Notes: generated from the sequence alone by a model not told the origin. A stretch of 64,000 nt of DNA from Rhizobium rhizogenes (GCF_002005205.3 NZ_CP019702.2:1182001-1246000); one strand, 5' to 3'; positions 1 to 8,799 are shown, counted from the first letter of the stretch. A program made the numbers and translations.

Positions 1-1332
1 CTTGATGGCAAGCCGGTCCGCATATCGTCGCCCAATGCGGCGAACCGGCTCGGCATTGGTTTTGTCCATCAGGAGATTGCGCTTTGCCCGGAAATCTCGG
101 TCGCTGAAAACATGTTCATGTCGGAGACCGGCCGGAGCCGTTCCTTGTTCATGAATTATCGCGGCCTCGAAAAGCGGGCGGCAGCCATTCTGCGGGAAAT
201 CGGCGATATCGACCCCGCCAGCCGCGCCGGCGATCTGTCGATTTCGCAGCAGCAGATCGTCGAGATCGCCAAGGCACTGACGCTGGACTGCCGTATCCTG
301 ATCCTCGATGAGCCGACGGCGGCCTTGACTGAAACCGAAGCCCAGACCCTTTTCAGGATCATGCACCGGCTGGCGGAACGGGGCATTGCCATCATCTATA
401 TCTCGCACCGCATGGCGGAGATTTTCGAGCATTGCGACCGGATCACTGTCATGCGTGACGGCTGCCACATCAGGACGGCGAATATCGCGGAAATCTCTCC
501 GGAGGAGGTCGTCAACAGCATGGTGGGGCGCGTTCTCGACAAGCTCTATCCGCCGAAACTCTCGGACGATGAAAAATCTGATGACGTCATTCTCTCGGTT
601 CGCGGGCTGAACGAAGGAAAGCGCGTTTTCGATGTCGATTTCGATCTGCGACGCGGCGAAATCCTCGGTCTCGCCGGCCTGATCGGCGCGGGCCGAAGTG
701 AAATCGCCCGGGCAGTCTGCCGATTGGAAGGGAAACCGAAAGGCGAGGTTACGCTGCGCGGCCGAACGCTAAGGCTCAGGGATTATCGCGACAGCATCCG
801 GCAGGGGCTGGTTTATCTTTCCGAAGACCGCAAGGGAGACGGGTTGTTCCTCAATATGTCCATCGCCGCCAATGTCTCGGCGCTCGATGTCGGCAGGATA
901 TCGAACGGCATGGGTTTCATCGAGCGACGCAGGGAAATGAAGCGTGCCGATGAGCTCGGCAAGCGGCTGAAATTGCGGGCGAACAGCGTTGGCGATGCCG
1001 TATCGACCTTAAGCGGCGGCAATCAGCAGAAGGTGGCGTTGGCAAAGATGCTGTCGGTGGAACCCGAGGTCATCTTTCTTGATGAGCCGACACGCGGGGT
1101 GGATGTGGGCGCGAAGGCCGAAATCCACCGCCAGATCAGGGAGCTGGCGCGCGAGGGAGTCGGGGTCGTGGTCATATCTTCGGAACTGCCGGAGTTGATC
1201 GGCGTCAGCGACCGCGTGCTGGTCGTGCGTGAGGGGCGGATTACGGGTGAGGTCGAGGGCGACGACATGACGGAGGAAAAGATCATGCAGCTTGCATCGA
1301 TCAATATTGTGCAGAGCCCGGCCGGGGCCTGA
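1..1332 (+). CDS. Sugar ABC transporter ATP-binding protein (RbsA-type), 5' truncated
   Basis: This is the energising subunit of a carbohydrate importer with two fused nucleotide-binding domains. The reading frame is open to the left edge, so the first Walker A lies outside the window. Visible in domain 1 are the VHQE Q-loop region, a degenerate signature (LSISQQQ) and Walker B ILILDEPTAALT. Domain 2 shows Walker A GLIGAGRSE, signature LSGGNQQK and Walker B VIFLDEPTRGVD. The loose first signature and the GAGRSE form of the second Walker A are typical of the RbsA/XylG/AraG group. It is followed 11 bases later by its permease; a periplasmic binding protein gene is probably upstream, outside the window. 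Confidence 0.93.
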   Translation, partial: LDGKPVRISSPNAANRLGIGFVHQEIALCPEISVAENMFMSETGRSRSLFMNYRGLEKRAAAILREIGDIDPASRAGDLSISQQQIVEIAKALTLDCRILILDEPTAALTETEAQTLFRIMHRLAERGIAIIYISHRMAEIFEHCDRITVMRDGCHIRTANIAEISPEEVVNSMVGRVLDKLYPPKLSDDEKSDDVILSVRGLNEGKRVFDVDFDLRRGEILGLAGLIGAGRSEIARAVCRLEGKPKGEVTLRGRTLRLRDYRDSIRQGLVYLSEDRKGDGLFLNMSIAANVSALDVGRISNGMGFIERRREMKRADELGKRLKLRANSVGDAVSTLSGGNQQKVALAKMLSVEPEVIFLDEPTRGVDVGAKAEIHRQIRELAREGVGVVVISSELPELIGVSDRVLVVREGRITGEVEGDDMTEEKIMQLASINIVQSPAGA

Positions 1333-1343
1333 GGGAGCGGGAA

Positions 1344-2345
1344 ATGGCTACATCGGAAACACCTTCAAGCCTCGCCGAAACGGCGGTCCGTCGCCCTGCC
1401 TGGTGGGAGCCGGCGCTCAAGGCGCGCGAAACCGGGCTGATCGTCATCATCCTCGCGCTTTTTGCGGTGATGTCCTTCATCTCTCCCTATTTTCTGACCG
1501 TGGACAATCTGCGGGCCATGGCCATGGTCTTCGCCATCGAAAGCATCGTCGTGGTCGGCATGACGATCCTGCTGATCTCTGGTGGCATCGATCTTTCCGT
1601 CGGCTCCGTCACGGCGCTTGCGATGGTGGCGGCCGGCTGGCTGTTCCTAAACGGTGTCGATCCCTGGGTTGCTGCGGGGCTGGCGATCTGCCTCACGACC
1701 CTGGTTGGCATGGCCATGGGATTTTTGACCACGATCATCGGTCTGCACCATTTCATCGTGTCGCTGGGCGTCATGGTGATTGCCCGCGGCGTCTGCCTGC
1801 TGGCGACGGGCGGACGGCCGCTCGGGCTCTACTCCCTGCCGCCGGAATTCAAGTTCATCGGTCAGGGCGCGCTTGGCGGCATTCCGCTGGTGCTGATCAT
1901 TTTTGCGGTCGTGGTCGTTTCTTTCGATCTGCTGCTGCGGCGCACGACCGCTTTCCGCAAGGTGTTCTATACCGGCAGCAATCCGAAGGCCGCAGCCTAT
2001 TCGGGCATCCGCGTCGGCCGGGTCGTTTTCGCCACCACCACGCTGTGTTCGATGCTGGCAGGCGTTGCGGGTGTGATCTATATGGCCCGCTTCGGTTCGG
2101 CCCAGCCGAGTTTCGGCATCGGCATGGAGCTTAACGTCATCGCGGCGGCGGTCATCGGCGGCGCGAGCCTCTCCGGCGGCTCGGGCACCATTCTGGGCGC
2201 GATCCTCGGGGCAATCCTGCTTTCGGTTGTTTCCAGCTCGCTTGCCTTGCTTAACGTGTCTGTCTACTGGCAGGACATCATCAGGGGCAGCATATTGCTG
2301 ACTGCGGTTCTGTTCGACCACTATCTGGTCAGGCGTCGCCGCTGA
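1344..2345 (+). CDS. Sugar ABC transporter permease (RbsC-type)
   Basis: This is an inner-membrane permease of 333 residues that partners the preceding ATPase. It is highly hydrophobic with about eight to ten membrane segments. It carries the conserved GGIDLSVGS stretch near residue 75 and the late AAVIGGASLSGGSGT loop, both diagnostic of the RbsC/XylH/LsrC family (BPD_transp_2). The start ATG follows a GGGAGCGGG ribosome-binding site. The substrate cannot be read from the permease; the downstream kinase, polyol-phosphate dehydrogenase and aldolase suggest a sugar alcohol or pentose-like sugar. Confidence 0.93.
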   Translation: MATSETPSSLAETAVRRPAWWEPALKARETGLIVIILALFAVMSFISPYFLTVDNLRAMAMVFAIESIVVVGMTILLISGGIDLSVGSVTALAMVAAGWLFLNGVDPWVAAGLAICLTTLVGMAMGFLTTIIGLHHFIVSLGVMVIARGVCLLATGGRPLGLYSLPPEFKFIGQGALGGIPLVLIIFAVVVVSFDLLLRRTTAFRKVFYTGSNPKAAAYSGIRVGRVVFATTTLCSMLAGVAGVIYMARFGSAQPSFGIGMELNVIAAAVIGGASLSGGSGTILGAILGAILLSVVSSSLALLNVSVYWQDIIRGSILLTAVLFDHYLVRRRR

Positions 2346-2386
2346 GCGCCGCAGAACGGCCCGTGGGTAACTGGAGAAAGACGATC

Positions 2387-3361
2387 ATGCTGGATATCAA
2401 GGACGATTTCGATCAACAGAGGCAGATATATTCCGTCCTGGTGCTGCATTTCATCGAGGGGGTGAAGCAGTCGGAAATCGCCGAGCGGCTCAATCTTTCC
2501 CACACCAAGGTGAACCGCATGATTGCCGCGGGCCGCAAGGCGGGCATGGTGAAGATCTCTATCGCCAGCCCCTATCAGCGGCTCGTGGACCTTGAAAATG
2601 AAATCAGCCGCCGTTTTGGCCTTCGGCAGTCGGTGGTGACGCCGACGGTTTCCGACAATCCGGAAACCGTGCTGCAGATGGTTGGCCGGGTGGCCGCCAA
2701 TCATCTGCTGGAGACGATCCGGGATGGCGATGTGATCGCGATTACCGGCGGCAAGGCGGTGAGCGCGGTGGTCGACAATCTCGAGGCGGAGCGTCGTTTC
2801 GATGTGCGGGTGGTGCCGCTGACCGGCGGCGTGCAGGGCAAGCATTATACGGATGTCAATCATCTGGCCACACAGCTTGCGGAAAAGCTCGGTGGCAGCG
2901 CCTCGCTCCTGCATGCGCCGCTGTTTGCCGAGGATGAGGAGCAGCGCGATCTCCTGATGAATGTCGCGTCAATCCGTGAAGTGTTTGATCTGGCGCGGCA
3001 GGCACAGGTGGCGCTGGTCGGCATCGGTTCGGTGGAGGCGCCCGGCTCCGGCTATTACGATCTGCTGCCGGATGCCGCCCGTGGCGGGCAGGCGCTGGTG
3101 GAGGCCGGCATTGCGGGTGAATTTCTCGCCCATCTCACCATGGCGGACGGGCAGCTGGCGCGGATCGATCTCAACTCGCGCGTGGTGGCGCTGGACCCCC
3201 GGCAGCTTGCCCGGTGCCCGAACATCATTGGTGTGGCGGCCGGGGCCATCAAGGCCGGACCGGTGGCGGCCACGCTTGCCGGCCGTTATCTGACCTCGCT
3301 CGTCGTGGACGAGGCGATTGCCGGTTATCTACTGGATCAGGAAGAAGGGAAAACGTCGTGA
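2387..3361 (+). CDS. SorC/DeoR-family sugar-responsive transcriptional regulator
   Basis: The protein has 324 residues. An N-terminal helix-turn-helix spans about residues 26-50 (KQSEIAERLNLSHTKVNRMI). It is followed by the large SorC sugar-phosphate-binding domain, with typical stretches such as ITGGKAV, VVPLTGGVQ and VGIGSVE. The family (SorC, DeoR of Bacillus, LsrR, EryD) normally represses a neighbouring sugar operon and releases DNA on binding a phosphorylated sugar. The chosen ATG follows CTGGAGAAAG; an in-frame GTG lies 24 bases upstream. Its TGA overlaps the GTG start of the next gene. Placement inside the operon suggests autogenous control. Confidence 0.92.
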   Translation: MLDIKDDFDQQRQIYSVLVLHFIEGVKQSEIAERLNLSHTKVNRMIAAGRKAGMVKISIASPYQRLVDLENEISRRFGLRQSVVTPTVSDNPETVLQMVGRVAANHLLETIRDGDVIAITGGKAVSAVVDNLEAERRFDVRVVPLTGGVQGKHYTDVNHLATQLAEKLGGSASLLHAPLFAEDEEQRDLLMNVASIREVFDLARQAQVALVGIGSVEAPGSGYYDLLPDAARGGQALVEAGIAGEFLAHLTMADGQLARIDLNSRVVALDPRQLARCPNIIGVAAGAIKAGPVAATLAGRYLTSLVVDEAIAGYLLDQEEGKTS

Positions 3362-4356
3362 CGGATAATTCCATATTGACCCGGACGATCGGCGGCAGCG
3401 GCATCAGCGCATCGGCCGTGGGGCTTGGCACCTGGGCCATCGGCGGCTGGATGTGGGGCGGCACCGACGAACGCCAATCCATCGCCGCCATTCAGGCCTC
3501 CATCGATGCGGGCATTTCCCTGATCGATACCGCGCCGGCCTATGGCATGGGGCTTGCGGAAACCATCGTCGGCAAGGCGATTGCGGGGAAGCGCGACAGG
3601 GTGGTGCTGGTCACCAAATGCGGGTTGGTCTGGCATGTGAACGAGGGTGCCTATTTCTTCCATCAGGATGGCAAGCCCGTTCACCGTTATCTCGGCGCCG
3701 CTTCGATCCGGCATGAGGTCGAAGAGAGCCTGAAGCGGCTCGGAACCGACTATATCGACCACTATGTCACCCATTGGCAGGACGCAACGACGCCGGTTGC
3801 CGAGACGGTTGAGGCCCTGGTGCGGCTGAAAGAGGAGGGGAAGATACGCTCGATCGGGGCAAGCAATGTCTCACCGGGCGATCTTGAGGCCTATATCGCG
3901 ACGGGCGCGCTCGATGCCATCCAGGAAGAATATTCCATGGTGAAACGCGATATCGAGACGACACTGCTGCCGCTTTGCCGGAAGAGTTCCGTCTCGGTTC
4001 TCAGCTATTCGTCGCTGGCGCTCGGTCTGCTGTCGGGCAAGGTCGGACCTGAGCGGGTGTTTGCGGAGGATGATCAACGCCACGGTAATCCCCGTTTCAG
4101 CCAGTCTAACCGTCAGAAGATTGCCCGGTTGATGGGCGTGCTGGAACCGGTGGCGGCCGGGCATCGGGCCTCGGTCGCACAGGTGGTGATCGCCTGGACG
4201 ATTGCTCAGCCAGGCATCACATTTTCGCTGTGCGGCGCACGCGATCCGGTACAGGCGGCTGAAAACGCCGCCGCGGCTCGCCTGCGCCTCACGGATAGTG
4301 AACTGGCGCTCATCAGTGCCGGCGTTGCCGAGCATCTTGTCGGGCTCGATAGCTGA
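3358..4356 (+). CDS. Aldo/keto reductase
   Basis: This is an NADPH-dependent carbonyl or sugar reductase of 332 residues with a TIM-barrel fold. The catalytic tetrad of the family is visible as Asp57 and Tyr62 (LIDTAPAYG), Lys87 (VVLVTKCGL) and His139 (YVTHWQD). The start is a GTG whose last bases overlap the stop of the regulator gene; a much longer upstream extension of the frame lies inside that gene and has no family similarity. In this operon it probably interconverts a sugar and a polyol, or clears an aldehyde released by the downstream aldolase. The substrate is not determinable by eye. Confidence 0.93.
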   Translation: MTDNSILTRTIGGSGISASAVGLGTWAIGGWMWGGTDERQSIAAIQASIDAGISLIDTAPAYGMGLAETIVGKAIAGKRDRVVLVTKCGLVWHVNEGAYFFHQDGKPVHRYLGAASIRHEVEESLKRLGTDYIDHYVTHWQDATTPVAETVEALVRLKEEGKIRSIGASNVSPGDLEAYIATGALDAIQEEYSMVKRDIETTLLPLCRKSSVSVLSYSSLALGLLSGKVGPERVFAEDDQRHGNPRFSQSNRQKIARLMGVLEPVAAGHRASVAQVVIAWTIAQPGITFSLCGARDPVQAAENAAAARLRLTDSELALISAGVAEHLVGLDS

Positions 4357-4367
4357 AATATGTAGCT

Positions 4368-4414
4368 GAGACGGGACTTCAGGCGAACAGCGCATAATTT
4401 TCGCTTCCCGTCTC
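4368..4414. repeat. Nested inverted repeat between aldo/keto reductase and GlpD-like gene
   Basis: GAGACGGGA (4368-4376) pairs perfectly with TCCCGTCTC (4406-4414). An inner stem GCGAA (4383-4387) pairs with TTCGC (4400-4404) inside the same loop. It lies in the 122-base gap between two genes of the operon. There is no run of T after the right arm, so it does not look like a normal intrinsic terminator. An mRNA-stabilising hairpin, an attenuator or an operator are all possible. Confidence 0.6.
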
Positions 4415-4478
4415 TCACGTCGCTTTAAACGATCAACATCATTGGGACGCTGGTCAATAGCCGGCGAACGGTATTCCT

Positions 4479-6203
4479 ATGCCCGGTTTTCGCGAGGACG
4501 CTCTCTGCCGTATCCGTCAAGACGGTGATTTCGACGCCGTCGTCATCGGTGGCGGCATCAACGGCATCGCCGCCTATCGTGATCTTGCCCTGCAGGGGCT
4601 GCGGGTATTGCTGGTCGAGCGTAACGATTTCTCCTCCGGATGCAGTGCCGCACCTTCGCGCATGATCCATGGCGGACTGCGTTATCTCGAAAATGGCGAA
4701 TTCGGTCTTGTGGCGGAATCGCTGCGGGAACGTGATGCGCTGCTGACACTTGCGCCGCATATGGTGCATCCGCTGCCGACGACGATCCCGATTTTTTCGG
4801 TGTTCAGCGGGTTGTTCAACGCGGCGGCCACATTTTTCGGCTCTGGCGGAAAACCCGCAAGCCGGGGCGCGCTGGCCATCAAGGCGGGCCTCACGCTTTA
4901 TGATTTTGTTACCCGGAAGAACCGCATCCTGCCACGGCATGAGTTTCGCAGCGCGGGCAAGACGCTGCAGCGCTGGCCGGGCCTGACGCCGGCGATCCGG
5001 TATTCGGCCACCTATTACGATGCGTGGATAAGCCAGCCCGAACGGCTTGCGCTGGAACTCCTTGTCGATACCGCAGCCGATGCGCCGCAGAGCCTTGCAC
5101 TCAACTATGCGGAGTTTATCCGCACCGGGGATGAATATTGTCTCCGGATGGAGGAAACGGAAGAATTACTGCCCGTCAGACCACGGATCATCGTCAATGC
5201 CACGGGCGCCTGGATCGACGAAACGATCGGCGCGCTTGCCGCCGTTCCGGCTGCGAAAAAGGAAAAACCAACCGTTTCCGGCACTAAGGGGTCGCATCTC
5301 ATCATCGCCAGTGACGCGCTTCTCAAGGCCCTGAACGGCCATATGATTTTCTTTGAAAATGCGGATAACCGCGTTTGCATCCTCTTTCCCTATCTCGGCC
5401 GGGTTCTTGCGGGTTCGACTGACATCAAGGTGGATCGTCCCGAGCGGGTGCGGTGCGAGCCGGAGGAGCGGGACTATATTCTGGACGCCATCCGTCAGGT
5501 CTTCCCCGATATCGCCATCGACCATTCGGACATTGTCTTCAGTTTCAGCGGCATACGTCCGCTGCCGCGCAGCGATGCCGCCTTTACCGGAAAAATTTCC
5601 CGCAGCCATTTCATCCACCGTGTTGCGGGTGATCCGCCGCAGCTTTGCATGATCGGCGGCAAATGGACGACCTTCCGGGCTTTTGGCGAGCAGGTGAGCG
5701 ACGAGGTTCTGGCGTTTCTCGGGCGCAAGCGATTGACCGGGACGATGAACCGCCCGGTCGGTGGTGGCAGGAATTTCCCCGCCGGTACCGGGCGCCTGTC
5801 CAACCTGTTGTCGGAACAGTTTTCGATCGGTCGGCAGCGGGCGGAGCATCTGGCTTTGGCCTACGGCTCCCGCGCCTTCGAATTGCTGGGTTTTTGCCGG
5901 GGTCGCCCGGACGACGTGCCGCTTTCAGACAAGTCACCGATCACGGCTGCGGAGGTGATCTGGCTGATCCGCTGCGAACATGTCCGGCACCTGACCGATC
6001 TGATCCTGAGGCGCACGACGCTCGCCATCACCGGCGTTGTCAACGCCGATCTGATTGACGCCATCCTCGGCGTTGCGGCGCGCGAGCTTGGCTGGCCGGC
6101 CACCCGGGCGGCGGCGGAACGGCAGCGGCTTATCCATGAGCTGGAGACCTTTTACGGGGTCACGCCGGCGATGCTTCAACACAGATGCAAGGAGAATGCA
6201 TGA
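4479..6203 (+). CDS. FAD-dependent glycerol-3-phosphate dehydrogenase family protein (GlpD/EryB-like)
   Basis: This is a flavoprotein of 574 residues. It has an N-terminal dinucleotide motif VVIGGGINGIAA followed by the acidic end of strand 2 (LLVERNDFSSG). The family block PSRMIHGGLRYLE and the later GTKGSHLI and LFPYLGRVLAGSTD stretches are those of aerobic GlpD. A C-terminal helical cap (about residues 420-560) is present. GlpD-type enzymes oxidise polyol phosphates and pass electrons to quinone at the membrane; EryB does this with erythritol phosphate. Its place before an aldolase and a kinase suggests oxidation of a phosphorylated polyol to a keto-sugar phosphate. Glycerol-3-phosphate itself remains possible. 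Confidence 0.9.
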   Translation: MPGFREDALCRIRQDGDFDAVVIGGGINGIAAYRDLALQGLRVLLVERNDFSSGCSAAPSRMIHGGLRYLENGEFGLVAESLRERDALLTLAPHMVHPLPTTIPIFSVFSGLFNAAATFFGSGGKPASRGALAIKAGLTLYDFVTRKNRILPRHEFRSAGKTLQRWPGLTPAIRYSATYYDAWISQPERLALELLVDTAADAPQSLALNYAEFIRTGDEYCLRMEETEELLPVRPRIIVNATGAWIDETIGALAAVPAAKKEKPTVSGTKGSHLIIASDALLKALNGHMIFFENADNRVCILFPYLGRVLAGSTDIKVDRPERVRCEPEERDYILDAIRQVFPDIAIDHSDIVFSFSGIRPLPRSDAAFTGKISRSHFIHRVAGDPPQLCMIGGKWTTFRAFGEQVSDEVLAFLGRKRLTGTMNRPVGGGRNFPAGTGRLSNLLSEQFSIGRQRAEHLALAYGSRAFELLGFCRGRPDDVPLSDKSPITAAEVIWLIRCEHVRHLTDLILRRTTLAITGVVNADLIDAILGVAARELGWPATRAAAERQRLIHELETFYGVTPAMLQHRCKENA

Positions 6204-7048
6204 TGATGCGGATTTCAAAAAAGGCGCGCATGAACCGGCTGTTCCGCAATGGCGGATGCCTTGATGTGGCAATCGATCACGGGGTTTGCAACGAGCCGAG
6301 CTTCCTCATCGGGCTTGAGGATATGCCGCAGACCGTCGAAAAGCTGGTGGAGGCTGGTCCCGATGCCATCCAGATGGTCTACGGGCAGGCGGATCTGCTG
6401 CAGCAGAGGCCGGAGCGGGACAAGCCGGCCCTCGTCATGCGCATCGATATGGGCAATCCCTATAACTCCACGCGTCACAGAACCATGTGGTCGCAGCTTC
6501 AGAATTATCACGACCCGATCATCGGTGCGCTCGAGATGGATGCGGCCTGCGTTGTCGTGAACCTGTTCATGCTGCCGGATGAGCCGGAACTGTTCCGTCA
6601 ATGTGTCGAAAACATCAGCCGGGTGCGGGCCGATTGCCATCGTTTCGGCATGCCGCTGATGATCGAGCCGCTGGTGATGCTGCCCAACGACGTACGCGGC
6701 GGGTATCAGGTGGATGGTGATGCGGAAAAGATCGTCACGCTGGTGCGGCTTGCCTCGGAAATGGGAGCCGATATCATCAAGGCCGATCCCACCAGCAACC
6801 CGCAGGATTTCCACCGGGTGATCGAGGCGGCGCGCTGCCCGGTGCTGGTGCGGGGCGGGGGGCGTGAGGATTTGCGGAATGTGCTGGCAAAATCGGCGGC
6901 GTTGATGGCCGAGGGCGCGAACGGATTGGTTTATGGCCGCAATATCTATCAGCATGACAATCCCAAGGCCGTTGTCGCGGCCTTGATGGCTATCATCCAT
7001 CAGGGTGCAAGCGGCGAAGAAGCATGGGACATCTACAATCGTGGCTGA
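6200..7048 (+). CDS. Class I aldolase of the FbaB/LsrF (DeoC-type) family
   Basis: This is a Schiff-base aldolase of 282 residues. The sequence shows VAIDHGV near residue 25, the probable Schiff-base Lys194 in DIIKADP, and the phosphate-binding ends VLVRGGG (residue 216 on) and YGRNIYQHDNP (residue 245 on). The start ATG overlaps the GlpD stop as ATGA and follows AAGGAGAA; a further in-frame ATG 15 bases upstream has no better site. The role inferred from order is cleavage of the keto-sugar phosphate made by the kinase and GlpD-like enzyme. Relatives include fructose-bisphosphate aldolase class I and the AI-2 enzyme LsrF, so the substrate stays open. Confidence 0.87.
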   Translation: MMMRISKKARMNRLFRNGGCLDVAIDHGVCNEPSFLIGLEDMPQTVEKLVEAGPDAIQMVYGQADLLQQRPERDKPALVMRIDMGNPYNSTRHRTMWSQLQNYHDPIIGALEMDAACVVVNLFMLPDEPELFRQCVENISRVRADCHRFGMPLMIEPLVMLPNDVRGGYQVDGDAEKIVTLVRLASEMGADIIKADPTSNPQDFHRVIEAARCPVLVRGGGREDLRNVLAKSAALMAEGANGLVYGRNIYQHDNPKAVVAALMAIIHQGASGEEAWDIYNRG

Positions 7049-8540
7049 GAAAAATTACATATTGGGCCTGGATGTCGGCAACACGGTCATCAAGGCCGTC
7101 TTGTTCGATACGGCGGGCCGGCAGGTCGCCCAGCATGCCATCGACGGCCATTCGACGTTTCCGCAGCCCGGTTATGTCGAGCGCGATCTTGAGGAGCTGT
7201 GGAAGAACGGCTGCGAGGCGATCCGTCAGCTCCTGATGAAATCGTCGGTCGATCCCCGCAATATTGTGGCGGTGGGCTGCGCCGGCCATGGCAATGGTCT
7301 TTACCTGCTCGACAAACGGCAGCAGCCTCTGATCGGCATCCAGTCGCTCGACAGCCGCGCCGCCGATATGGCGGCCGAGCTTGACCGGCAAAGCGGCGCG
7401 CTCTTGCAGGCGCGCTGCCTGCAGCGGCCATGGCCAGCGCAGACGCCAAGTCTTCTGGCATGGGTGAAACGACATGCCCCCGACCTCTATGCGCAGATCG
7501 GTACGGTCCTGTTCTGCAAGGACTTTGTCAATTTCCGCCTGACGGACTGCCTTGCCAATGACATTTCCGACCTCAGCGGCGCGGGGCTGCTTGCCTTGCC
7601 GCAAGCACGGCTCGACCGCGAACTTCTCTCACTTTATGGTCTTGAGGATGCGTTCCCGCTCTTTCCCCGTCGTGTGGAATCGGCGGACATTGTTGGCCGT
7701 GTGACGCGCAAGGCTTCGGGTCTGACAGGGCTCTCGGAAGGCACACCTGTCATTGGTGGTTTCTTCGATGTGGTTTCCAGTGCCATGGGCTCTGGTGTCA
7801 TCAATGCGGGGGAAGCCTCCATCATCGCCGGCACATGGAGCATCAATCAGGTTTTTGCCGATAAACCGGTCATCAGTCCGGATGTCTTCATGGTCACGAC
7901 ATTCGGCCTCGACCGCTATGTCAATATCGAATCCAGCGCCACCTCCGCCGCCAATCTGGAATGGTACGTTCACCGTGTTCGCGCCGACCATGGCGGCCAT
8001 GCCTTCGAGCGATGCAACGAGCTGGTCGGCTCCGTCACGCCGCGCGCTGACGATCCGTTCTTTCACCCGTTCATTTTCGGCTCGCGGCTGGGAGCGGAAT
8101 TCCGCGGCGGGTTTTACGGCCTAGCCGGCTGGCACGGCGAAGGCCATATGTTGAGAGCGCTGTTCGAGGGCGTCTGCTTCGAACACCGCCGCCATATCGG
8201 CGTGTTGCGCGAGGCCGGTTTGCCGGTCGAAAGCGCCGTCATGTCCGGTGGCGGTTCCCGCAGCCAGCATTGGCCGCAGATCATGGCGGATGTTCTGGAA
8301 ATTCCCCTGCGTGTTGCCGAAGCGCGCGAGACGGGCGCGCTTGGTGCGGCAATCGGTGCCGCCGTGGCTGTGGGGCTTTATCCGGATTATGAGGCGGCGG
8401 TTGCGGCGATGACGCGTGTGGCGAGCGCTTATCGGCCGGATGCGCGGCAAGTCCCGCATTATCAGCGCCGCTACGGTCTCTACACGCAGTTGACCGACCA
8501 GCTGCGTGGTTTCTGGAGCGCCTTGCGTCTGCAGCAATAG
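7041..8540 (+). CDS. FGGY-family carbohydrate kinase (LyxK/EryA-like)
   Basis: This is an ATP-dependent sugar or polyol kinase of 499 residues. The N-terminal phosphate-binding strand reads GLDVGNTVIKAVLFD. QPGYVERDLEELW, GTPVIGGFFDVVSSA (with the catalytic Asp) and SAANLEWYV closely resemble L-xylulose kinase LyxK and erythritol kinase EryA. The C-terminal nucleotide motif MSGGGSRSQHWPQIMADVL is intact. The GTG start overlaps the aldolase stop by 8 bases; an earlier in-frame GTG lies inside the aldolase gene. It is the last gene of the operon, so phosphorylation is probably the first catabolic step although encoded last. Confidence 0.92.
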   Translation: MAEKNYILGLDVGNTVIKAVLFDTAGRQVAQHAIDGHSTFPQPGYVERDLEELWKNGCEAIRQLLMKSSVDPRNIVAVGCAGHGNGLYLLDKRQQPLIGIQSLDSRAADMAAELDRQSGALLQARCLQRPWPAQTPSLLAWVKRHAPDLYAQIGTVLFCKDFVNFRLTDCLANDISDLSGAGLLALPQARLDRELLSLYGLEDAFPLFPRRVESADIVGRVTRKASGLTGLSEGTPVIGGFFDVVSSAMGSGVINAGEASIIAGTWSINQVFADKPVISPDVFMVTTFGLDRYVNIESSATSAANLEWYVHRVRADHGGHAFERCNELVGSVTPRADDPFFHPFIFGSRLGAEFRGGFYGLAGWHGEGHMLRALFEGVCFEHRRHIGVLREAGLPVESAVMSGGGSRSQHWPQIMADVLEIPLRVAEARETGALGAAIGAAVAVGLYPDYEAAVAAMTRVASAYRPDARQVPHYQRRYGLYTQLTDQLRGFWSALRLQQ

Positions 8541-8641
8541 GCATGTTGGACTGGCGGCACGCCTGCTGCGGTCGCGGTCATTACGGGGCGGATTTGTCGG
8601 GAAGGCACGCCGTTTAAATCGGCAAAGGGCGAAGAGCCATC

Positions 8642-8659
8642 TTCAGTTTCACTTCAGTT
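8642..8659 (+). promoter_or_regulatory. Direct repeat TTCAGTT-N4-TTCAGTT upstream of the caspase-like gene
   Basis: Two identical 7-base copies of TTCAGTT lie 11 bases apart, one helical turn. This is the arrangement bound by OmpR/PhoB-type response regulators. A TATAAA-like element follows around 8678-8683. The site precedes the start at 8800 by about 140 bases and is a candidate activator site. Which regulator binds cannot be told from the sequence. Confidence 0.4.
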
Positions 8660-8700
8660 ACGCCTCATCCAGCACTTATAAACAACTGCTAAATAGCGAA

Positions 8701-8738
8701 GCGAGGCGCGCCGGCCATGTCCGGCAAGCGCTCCTCGC
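8701..8738. repeat. Strong hairpin in the leader of the caspase-like gene
   Basis: GCGAGG (8701-8706) pairs with CCTCGC (8733-8738). Inside it CGC pairs with CGC's complement region and GCCGG pairs with CCGGC around a CCATGT loop, giving a long GC-rich stem. It lacks a following T run. It may be the remains of a terminator for the upstream operon or a structured 5' leader for the gene starting at 8800. Confidence 0.5.
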
Positions 8739-8799
8739 CGTCCTCTACTTCATGGGGTTCACGGTAAGCTGCATCAGATGTTGATTGGAGGAAAGCTGT

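Noticed and set aside
1..8540. Autoinducer-2 uptake (lsr) operon
   Set aside because: SorC regulator, RbsA/C-type transporter, LsrF-type aldolase and FGGY kinase all occur in lsr operons, but the kinase reads like LyxK/EryA rather than LsrK. A GlpD-like dehydrogenase and an AKR are present, and there is no LsrG or second permease.
2387..8540. Standard erythritol (ery) catabolic operon
   Set aside because: The kinase and GlpD-like enzyme fit, but the isomerase genes eryC and rpiB/tpiB are missing and an FbaB/LsrF-type aldolase is present instead.
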